In this document: positions 6,214 to 10,302 of the stretch, one piece after another
How the letters are laid out: the number at the start of each line of letters is the position of its first letter
Numbering within the stretch: position 1 is the first letter of the stretch
NCBI GenBank assembly: GCA_026770615.1
Contig: MU631547.1
Span: 153,341 to 163,642 of the forward strand
From: Pavlovales sp. CCMP2436
Lineage: Eukaryota; Haptophyta; Pavlovophyceae; Pavlovales
Length of the DNA: 10,302 bases
Direction: 5' to 3'
Made by a program: the position numbers and the translations under genes
The notes under the pieces: generated by a model
Told to the model about the DNA's origin: nothing
What the model saw: the letters and a program-made list of their open reading frames with translations, nothing else
The model's database searches: none

Positions 6214-6237
6214 CTGATCGCTGGTCCAGAGCGTCAG
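6214..6237. repeat. 24-bp copy of the 14-3-3 C-terminal coding sequence
   Basis: All 24 bases are identical to 6345-6368, the stretch encoding LTLWTSDQ of 14-3-3, and four more bases match with one mismatch. It is in the same orientation, 131 bp downstream of the original in transcript order. Outside this block the similarity stops. Confidence 0.9.
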
Positions 6238-6311
6238 TCCCTTTTCTCAGGACGCCGTGACGCACTGGCACGGATCCACTGAGAGGGAGGGGGGGTGAAA
6301 CTGAAAGGGGC

Positions 6312-7061
6312 TCACGCATCCTGCACGGCGTCCTGCGCGCTGTCCTGATCGCTGGTCCAGAGCGTCAGGTTGTCGCGCAGCAGCTGCATGATAAGCGTTG
6401 AGTCCTTGTAGGACTCCTCGTCGAGCGTGTCGAGCTCCGCGATCGCGTCGTCGAAGGCGCTCTTTGCGAGGTTGCACGCGTCCTGCGGCTTGCCCATAAC
6501 TTCGTACATGAAGACGGAGTAGTTGAGCGCGAGGCCGAGGCGGATCGGGTGCGTGGGCGAGAGCTCGGTGAGCGCGATCTTCTGCGCACTCTCGTACGCC
6601 TCCTCGGACGAGTTGGCCACCTCCTCTTTGACCGACTGCTCGGTCCTGAATTCGGCGAGGTAGCGGTAGTAGTCGCCTTTCATCTTGTAGTAGAAGACCT
6701 TCGCCTCGGCGAGGACCGCCTTGCCGATCAGGTTGGCGTCGAGGAGCGTGAGGATCTCGTTGCATATTTTGTCCAGCTCGCCCTCGATCGTCTTGCGGTA
6801 CTCGACGATGATCCTTACCTCGGTGGAGTTCGCGTCCTTGGTCAGCTCCTTGGCCTCGATCGACGAGAGGATGCGGAAAGACGCACGGCGGGCGCCGACC
6901 ACGTTCTTGTAAGCGACGGAGAGCAGGTTGCGCTCCTCGAGGGTGAGGTCAACCTCGGCCATTTCGGCGAGCTGCTTCATGTACTCGACCATCTCCTCGT
7001 ACCGCTCGGCCTGCTCGGCGAGCTTGGCCATGTAAACGATGTCGGACTGCTGGCCAGCCAT
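6312..7061 (-). CDS. 14-3-3 protein
   Basis: Complete 249-aa 14-3-3, an all-helical dimer that binds phosphoserine/phosphothreonine motifs in cytosolic and nuclear client proteins. Both family signatures are present: [11 protein letters not shown] at 44-54 and [20 protein letters not shown] at 218-237. The phosphopeptide pocket is intact: Lys52, Arg59, Arg133 and Tyr134 (in YYRYLAEF), Asn180 (in LALNYSVF), Glu187 and Asn231. N-terminal dimerisation residues ([19 protein letters not shown]) are conserved. The length is typical, with a short acidic tail ([13 protein letters not shown]). The start is the only ATG in position. The coding region is unspliced, unlike MSH3 beside it. The isoform cannot be assigned, and the family name is certain. 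Confidence 0.98.
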   Translation of the reverse strand: MAGQQSDIVYMAKLAEQAERYEEMVEYMKQLAEMAEVDLTLEERNLLSVAYKNVVGARRASFRILSSIEAKELTKDANSTEVRIIVEYRKTIEGELDKICNEILTLLDANLIGKAVLAEAKVFYYKMKGDYYRYLAEFRTEQSVKEEVANSSEEAYESAQKIALTELSPTHPIRLGLALNYSVFMYEVMGKPQDACNLAKSAFDDAIAELDTLDEESYKDSTLIMQLLRDNLTLWTSDQDSAQDAVQDA

Positions 7062-7066
7062 GACTG

Positions 7067-7159
7067 CTGCGGAGAGGGAAGCGGGGAGGCGGGAGCGCGC
7101 GGTGAGCGCACGGCGGGGCGGGCGCGCGCGCGGGGGCGAGGGGGGGGGTCAAGCCGCAC
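7067..7159 (-). other. Possible 5'UTR intron of 14-3-3
   Basis: On the minus strand AGATCAGCAG|gtgcgg offers a donor. A long pyrimidine tract (cccgcttccctctccgcag) ends 5 bases before the ATG and looks like a strong acceptor. That gives a 93-bp GC-rich intron. Inferred from signals only; no transcript evidence. Confidence 0.45.
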
Positions 7160-7213
7160 CTGCTGATCTGTTCAATCTCGATGCTCCCCGTCGCTGACGT
7201 TTTTCACAAAAAC

Positions 7214-7220
7214 TCTATAA
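7214..7220 (-). promoter_or_regulatory. TATA-like box for 14-3-3
   Basis: TTATAGA on the minus strand, in an otherwise GC-rich stretch, about 30-35 bases before a plausible transcript start near 7185 and upstream of the putative 5'UTR donor. Weak evidence. Confidence 0.25.
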
Positions 7221-7375
7221 CCCACTGGGGACGGGGGACGGGGGGGGAGGGGGGTGCAGGCGAGGGTCTGCGGCTCGAACGGGATGCCGTGCGCAGCAAA
7301 ACCCCCACGTGTTAGTGTCCCCCGCGCATGCCTGGTCCGCGCCTCCAAGCTCAACAAATTGAGTTGTTGATTAAA

Positions 7376-7389
7376 CATTTAAAATAAAA
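7376..7389 (+). promoter_or_regulatory. TATA-like element for the 293-aa gene
   Basis: CATTTAAAATAAAA stands out from GC-rich surroundings, 65-78 bases before the ATG at 7454. A start site near 7410-7420 would give a short 5'UTR. Inference from position and composition. Confidence 0.25.
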
Positions 7390-7417
7390 CGGGAAACCCC
7401 GCTTACCGCCGAAGGCC

Positions 7418-7564
7418 CTCTCGCCGCATACGCACCCCCTACGAGCGGCCGCCATGGCCGAACTCCACTCGCCGCCTGCCAACCCGCCGCTCTCGCCGCA
7501 TACGCATCCCCTACGAGCGTCCGTAATGGCCGACCTCCACTCGCCGCTGCCTGCCAACTCGCCG
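7418..7564 (+). repeat. 72/75-bp tandem duplication spanning the start codon
   Basis: Unit 1 at 7418-7489 and unit 2 at 7490-7564 share CTCTCGCCGCATACGCA, CCCCTACGAGCG, ATGGCCGA and CTCCACTCGCCGC; a third fragment starts at 7565. Each unit includes an ATG (7454 and 7526), 72 bases apart and in frame, so former 5'UTR now encodes protein. Confidence 0.9.
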
Positions 7565-8335
7565 CTCTCGCCGCGGCTGCCGAGCCATGGGGGCGGCAAC
7601 CCGCCGCACTCGCCGCAGCTGCCGAGCCAGACGCTCGCCGACCCCTACGGACGGCGGACGTGGGTCCGAGACGGCTTCCACACGGACGGCGGCGGCGACG
7701 GGGCCACGTCCGCCTCCGTCTCGGACGCCGGCAGCACTGCCACGTCAACAAACCAGAACAGCATATTCTCCGCCACGAACACCGTGCGATTTGGTAATGT
7801 GCTGAGTCTCGAGGACTTCAAGGGCTGCCCTTGCCCCTTGGACGACATCATGGAGCACGAGGGTGGGTCTGGGCGCCCGGCCTGGTCGCCCGGCCGCTCC
7901 GTGCGCGTCAACCAGTCGTCGCGGGCCGCCTCGCCCGACCAGAACCACGACAATGACGACCACGGCGACGAGGTACTCTCCAACCCGCCTGACCAGGATG
8001 AGCCCTTTCCCATGGGGGGGCTGGACGACGAGGACGACGACGCAATGCTACAGCTCGCCATGTACGCGAGCCTGGGCCTGAATGATGGCGAGCACTCGAG
8101 CCCGCGGCTGGGCTCGTCGCCCGTGCACGGCCTCGAAGAGCGCGACAGCGGCACCTCCTTCGGGTGGGCCCCCCGGCTGCCGCTCGACGGCTTCCAAAAC
8201 GGCCGCGACGAGCGCGCGCCGCACTTGCACGTACCGACCACCGGCATGAGCGCGATCGCGCGCGGCAAGCTGCCAGTGGGCGTGCAGCCCGGGGGCAGCG
8301 CGCAGCCGCAGTACCCGAGCTTCGGACCGAGATGA
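7454..8335 (+). CDS. 293-aa disordered protein with a ubiquitin-interacting-motif-like helix
   Basis: Not recognised as a named family. Single open frame, ATG in a strong context (gccgccATGG); a second in-frame ATG at 7526 (Met25) arises from a tandem duplication. The protein is rich in Ser, Pro, Gly, Asp and His, with repeated S-P pairs in the first 60 residues, so it is probably mostly disordered and perhaps phosphorylated. Residues 191-208 (DDEDDDAMLQLAMYASLG) fit the ubiquitin-interacting motif: an acidic run, then hydrophobic-x-x-Ala-x-x-x-Ser. The block SIFSATNTVRFGNVLSLEDF (103-122) is the only other segment that looks ordered. No signal peptide or membrane segment. It is divergent from 14-3-3 and stops 375 bp before the PIH1 exon. 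A role in ubiquitin binding is inference. It could be the 5' part of a longer spliced gene. Confidence 0.7.
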   Translation: MAELHSPPANPPLSPHTHPLRASVMADLHSPLPANSPLSPRLPSHGGGNPPHSPQLPSQTLADPYGRRTWVRDGFHTDGGGDGATSASVSDAGSTATSTNQNSIFSATNTVRFGNVLSLEDFKGCPCPLDDIMEHEGGSGRPAWSPGRSVRVNQSSRAASPDQNHDNDDHGDEVLSNPPDQDEPFPMGGLDDEDDDAMLQLAMYASLGLNDGEHSSPRLGSSPVHGLEERDSGTSFGWAPRLPLDGFQNGRDERAPHLHVPTTGMSAIARGKLPVGVQPGGSAQPQYPSFGPR

Positions 8336-8473
8336 AGTCACGTGCGAAGTTAAAGCTCCCGCATCGGTTCAGCTTCGAGGTGGTTTTCACTGGTGCTCAC
8401 TCACACTCAGTCACAGACAATTATTCAGAGACACATATCGTCGACGTCATCTGGAGACAGACATCCTATTAGC

Positions 8474-8549
8474 GGCTCAGCATGGCCATGGTTCAACACT
8501 CACAGTCAAACTCACAACACTCAGGCAGCCTGGTAAGGTGTGTTCACTC
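8474..8549 (+). repeat. Short dispersed repeat, copy 2
   Basis: CGGCTCAGCATGG, GTTCAAC and GTGTTCACTC occur in the same order as in MSH3 intron 6 (2110-2143), with about 45 extra bases here. Confidence 0.5.
8482..8532 (+). CDS. Possible first coding exon of the PIH1-like gene
   Basis: ATG at 8482 opens 17 codons (MAMVQHSQSNSQHSGSL) ending at CTG|gtaagg. Joining to the acceptor at 8710 keeps the frame into the PIH1 exon. Against it: the peptide is low-complexity, lies in a dispersed repeat, and does not supply the missing first half of the PIH1 domain. A weak proposal. Confidence 0.25.
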
Positions 8550-8710
8550 GCCGAGCCTGCCCCTTTTCACGGGGATGGCTGCTATCTCCTTCCCCTGGCC
8601 ACGATTCCCAACAGGATGTCTCTAGCCGGCCGGACAGGGTGACTTGAAATAAAATCCTCTTTTTAACTGAATAAACTTTCTTTTCTAACAAAAAAAAAAA
8701 AAAAAAACAG

Positions 8711-9262
8711 GCGGGCGGAGACGTGCACGTTTACGATGCGTGCATCTCCCCAAACGTGCTCGAGCGCGCCAAGGTCTCCGCCGCGTGGAAGAACATGGTG
8801 GCCTCCGCCGTGCACGAGGGCGTGCAGAGGCTGCACAAGCTCGAACTCGGCGCCGACTGGAAGCTGCCCAAGCTCACCTACTCGTACTTTGGAAACTTCG
8901 GTCACGGTCCCTCCGTCATGGCGCACAACAAAACGGCTCACGACAAACAGGCAGCCGACGCTGCCGCCGAGCCGACCCCGCCCAAGCGCGCAGCTGCCCC
9001 CGAGCGACCAGCGAGCACGCCCAAGCCGGCGCCCAGCGCCACCCCGGCGCCCAAGCCCGTACCCACCCCCGAGGCTGCCACGCCTGCTGCCAAGGCCACG
9101 CCAGCCGCCAAACCCGCCGAGCCTGTCGTGCCTGCCCCGCCCTCTCTCGCTGATGGGCGCGCGCGGCCCGAGTCTCGCTTCGTGGGCTACGGCTTCGGTC
9201 ACCCCCGGGCAGTCCGCAAGTGGGGGACGACCATCCTGAGCACTGTGAGCCTTTATAATTGA
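8711..9262 (+). CDS. PIH1-domain protein, exon encoding second half of the domain
   Basis: PIH1 proteins (PIH1D1 of the R2TP complex, Kintoun/DNAAF2, PIH1D2) work with HSP90 in assembling large complexes, including axonemal dyneins. Seen here: AGGDVHVYDACISPNVLERA, then WKNMVASAVHEGVQRLH and LGADWKLPKLTYSYFG. These match the C-terminal half of the PIH1 domain, where the family has V-Y-D-V-x-x-x-P-x-x-L followed by two helices. After about residue 75 comes an 80-residue Ala/Pro/Lys/Thr-rich linker, then RFVGYGFGHPRAVRKWG, not recognised. No CS domain is visible. The acceptor is a poly(A)-rich tract ending cag at 8710. The frame ends at TGA 9260-9262 if unspliced, or at 9244 if the donor ACT|gtgagc is used. 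The upstream half of the domain is absent from the window, so this is a partial gene model or a decayed copy. Confidence 0.7.
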   Translation, partial: AGGDVHVYDACISPNVLERAKVSAAWKNMVASAVHEGVQRLHKLELGADWKLPKLTYSYFGNFGHGPSVMAHNKTAHDKQAADAAAEPTPPKRAAAPERPASTPKPAPSATPAPKPVPTPEAATPAAKATPAAKPAEPVVPAPPSLADGRARPESRFVGYGFGHPRAVRKWGTTILSTVSLYN

Positions 9263-9604
9263 AGACAGAGCTCGCTCTAGGCTTGCTGGATTCGTCTCGG
9301 AGAGCTCTATTTTATATGTTTATCAGAAATTTGTGAGTTTGAATGCGTGCGGTAGTAAATTAGTAACTAACAACGTGATCTTTTTTTTAAAGGGGGAATT
9401 GGTGGATACAATGTTTAGCACAACGAAGAAATATTTTCAAATGTGAGAAATTTTGGATATAGTACTGTATATAGCATCCTGAATTTCTCGCATGTAATTT
9501 TGTTAAGTAGGTTAGTTATTGAGCGTTCATTTTTATAAAAAGTTAGATACAAATCTACTGCAGATGCATACATTTAAAATTTTACGTCGCCTTACAACAA
9601 ACAG
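9263..9604 (+). other. Probable intron or 3'UTR after the PIH1 exon
   Basis: AT-rich, no coding potential. If the donor at 9245 is used this is intron (9245-9604). It contains an inverted repeat at 9441-9493 and a T8 run at 9382. Confidence 0.5.
9441..9493. repeat. Imperfect hairpin
   Basis: ATGTGAGAAATT (9441-9452) pairs with AATTTCTCGCAT (9482-9493) over 12 bp with one G-T wobble. Inside the loop GGAT/ATCC and ATATA/TATAT can pair further, giving an almost continuous 53-base stem-loop. It could be a tiny inverted-repeat element or a structured intron segment. Confidence 0.6.
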
Positions 9605-9670
9605 GCCGCCGCTTCTATCGCCGAGCCCACGGAGACGTCGCCTTACAACAATTAGCCCGCCGCTTCCGCC
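9584..9670 (+). repeat. 51-bp tandem duplication at the putative last exon
   Basis: ACGTCGCCTTACAACAA at 9584-9600 recurs at 9635-9651 (last base aside), followed by ACAG-GCCGCCGCTTC and TTAG-CCCGCCGCTTC respectively. The period is 51 bp, a whole number of codons. The first copy supplies the possible acceptor and the second the possible stop codon. Confidence 0.88.
9605..9655 (+). CDS. Possible terminal exon of the PIH1-like gene
   Basis: After aacag at 9604, 16 codons (AASIAEPTETSPYNN preceded by phase 0) run to TAG at 9653-9655, in frame with a splice from ACT|gtgagc at 9244. Supported by phase and by GC-rich codon use, but short and inside a tandem duplication. The alternative is the stop at 9262 with no splicing. 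Confidence 0.35.
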   Translation, partial: AAASIAEPTETSPYNN

Positions 9671-9842
9671 GCATTTCGTTGTTGTCTTCGGCGAAGCGCT
9701 CAGGATGGTCGTCCACTGCCTGAGGGTGACCTGAACCATAGCCCGTGTACACAACACTGCGTCAATGCCTTATTTGTACATTATTTTATATACAGTATTA
9801 TATTCCCACACTGGCCATATATACATGTGTATATATGTATGC
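9656..9842. other. Non-coding stretch before the mobile-element cluster
   Basis: GC-rich up to about 9735, then AT-rich with TA repeats (9780-9840). A TATACAGTATTA word at 9789-9800 resembles the flank just right of the inverted-repeat element (GTACAGTATTA, 10173-10183). No gene seen. Confidence 0.6.
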
Positions 9843-9854
9843 AATTCGGTTATA

Positions 9855-9993
9855 TTTATGATAGGGATTCAAGCCGTCATCTCACTGTTCTGAATGTTGT
9901 GCTGGTCTGAGCGCTGCGTCGCCCATTGCCTGCTGCGTGCCTTAGTCGGCTGCGCTGCCTTGGGCGCCACCGCGCGTGCCGATGGATCTCCGT
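9855..9993 (+). mobile_element. D element, copy 1, flanked by 12-bp direct repeats
   Basis: The 139-bp segment lies between perfect copies of AATTCGGTTATA (9843-9854 and 9994-10005), as expected of a target-site duplication. It starts TTTATGATAGGGATTCAAGC, and bases 9884-9935 are identical to 10227-10278. A partial inverse copy is at 28-72. There is no open frame, so it would be non-autonomous. GATTCAAGCC resembles a pol III B box, but no A box was found, so SINE status is a guess. Confidence 0.75.
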
Positions 9994-10007
9994 AATTCGG
10001 TTATATA

Positions 10008-10173
10008 CAGGGGATCGCGGGCAATAAGAAACCGTCGTGTTAAGAAACTGAGCCTCGTACTTTTGCCCTTCAATAGTAATTTAACCAAAATTTAACCATC
10101 GTTTGTATATAAATTGCTAAGAAACTCAGCCTCAGCCTAAAAACCCGCCGTTCTTATTGCCCGCGATCCCCTG
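10008..10173. mobile_element. 166-bp MITE-like element with 23-bp terminal inverted repeats and TA flanks
   Basis: The left end (10008-10030, starting CAGGGGATCGCGGGC) is the exact reverse complement of the right end (10151-10173). Both sides are flanked by TA (10006-10007, 10174-10175), the target duplication of Tc1/mariner-type elements. The interior is AT-rich, lacks a frame, and holds a direct repeat of TAAGAAACT-AGCCTC (about 10041 and 10119) and tandem ATTTAACC. It lies between the two D elements. Confidence 0.88.
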
Positions 10174-10197
10174 TACAGTATTACCTGGATGTATATA

Positions 10198-10302
10198 TTT
10201 ATGATAGGGATTCAAGCTGGCGTCTGACTGTTCTGAATGTTGTGCTGGTCTGAGCGCTGCGTCGCCCATTGCCTGCTGAGTGCCTAAGTCGGCTGCGCTG
10301 GC
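10198..10302 (+). mobile_element. D element, copy 2 (runs off right edge)
   Basis: Begins TTTATGATAGGGATTCAAGC like copy 1. It differs at a few positions up to 10226, then has 52 identical bases (10227-10278) and continues similar to the end of the window. Its 3' end and any target duplication are outside. Confidence 0.8.

Larger units (their letters stand above)
5883..6311. other. Spacer between MSH3 start and 14-3-3 stop
   Basis: This 429-bp spacer between two same-strand genes must hold the 14-3-3 3'UTR/terminator and the MSH3 promoter/5'UTR. It has two hairpins close to the MSH3 ATG and a copy of the 14-3-3 C-terminal coding sequence at 6214-6237. An imperfect inverted repeat spans about 6094-6138. 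No TATA box or clear polyadenylation signal was found, and no convincing gene. Confidence 0.7.
7062..7453. other. Divergent promoter region
   Basis: 392 bp separate the ATGs of the divergent 14-3-3 and 293-aa genes, so promoter elements for both must lie here. It contains G-rich tracts (7137-7148, 7230-7260) and a 7-bp inverted repeat TCAACAA/TTGTTGA (7351-7370). An AT-rich TTTAAAATAAAA (about 7378-7389) lies in TATA position for the plus-strand gene. No other open frame looks like protein. Confidence 0.6.
8336..8710. other. Non-coding stretch between the 293-aa gene and the PIH1 exon
   Basis: No long open frame. It holds CACTCA-rich repeats (8395-8417, 8496-8525) and copy 2 of a short dispersed repeat (8473-8549). 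It also holds a GC-rich segment (8550-8640), two AATAAA words (about 8647 and 8671) and an A-run (about 8690-8707) ending CAG at 8710. A good donor, CTG|gtaagg, lies at 8533. It may be 3'UTR plus intron, or a retroposed sequence whose A-tail abuts the acceptor. Confidence 0.55.

Noticed and set aside
6549..7166. 205-codon plus-strand frame over 14-3-3
   Set aside because: Antisense of a certain 14-3-3 coding region.
8711..9262. Fusing the PIH1 exon to the 293-aa gene as one protein
   Set aside because: An in-frame stop at 8333-8335 and no good donor near the end of the 293-aa frame. The only strong donor, at 8533, follows the stop.
9862..9872. Pol III B box making D elements tRNA-derived SINEs
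   Set aside because: GATTCAAGCC fits the B-box pattern, but there is no A box at a suitable distance and no poly(A) or pol III terminator, so this is not claimed.
1..10302. Prokaryotic defence system, CRISPR array, phage or virus genes
   Set aside because: No such genes or direct-repeat/spacer arrays. The spliced genes and protein families are nuclear eukaryotic.

Overview
The window is nuclear DNA from a eukaryote, most likely a unicellular alga or other protist. It has spliced genes with GT-AG introns. The exons are GC-rich, while the introns are AT-rich or low-complexity and packed with microsatellites and homopolymers. There is no bacterial operon layout, CRISPR array, rRNA or convincing tRNA. 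The species cannot be named from the sequence alone.

Layout, left to right. Positions 112-5882 (minus strand) hold the first eleven coding exons of a MutS-family mismatch-repair gene, best called MSH3. All ten introns keep the reading frame. The exons encode about 819 residues: an N-terminal PCNA-binding motif, the mismatch-binding domain, the connector and the lever/clamp region. The ATPase domain lies beyond the left edge. Positions 6312-7061 (minus) hold a complete, intronless-CDS 14-3-3 protein (249 aa), probably with a small 5'UTR intron. Positions 7454-8335 (plus) hold a 293-aa low-complexity protein with a ubiquitin-interacting-motif-like helix, divergent from 14-3-3 across about 390 bp. 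Positions 8711-9262 (plus) hold an exon encoding the second half of a PIH1 domain followed by an Ala/Pro-rich tail; the first half of the domain is not visible upstream. Positions 9656-10302 are non-coding and carry a nested cluster of small mobile elements: a 139-bp element between perfect 12-bp direct repeats, a second related copy running off the right edge, and between them a 166-bp inverted-repeat element with TA flanks. A third, partial copy of the first element lies at 28-72 inside an MSH3 intron, in the opposite orientation.

The most unusual signal is that short exon-edge sequences, many ending in CAG, recur next to or inside the adjoining introns. Intron 7 carries three degraded copies of the end of exon 7, one of them forming the next acceptor. 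Intron 6 is bounded by and filled with copies of the exon 6/7 junction. Introns 1, 2 and 10 show weaker versions, and the 3' end of the 14-3-3 coding region has a 24-bp copy 131 bp downstream. The start-codon region of the 293-aa gene is itself a 72-bp tandem duplication. This looks like a genome where local segmental duplication of splice-junction sequence creates or enlarges introns.

No shared pathway links the genes: MSH3 is DNA repair, 14-3-3 is phosphopeptide binding, and PIH1 proteins are HSP90 co-chaperone or dynein-assembly factors. Exon borders were placed by eye from reading frame, splice signals and remembered family similarity, so they are predictions.
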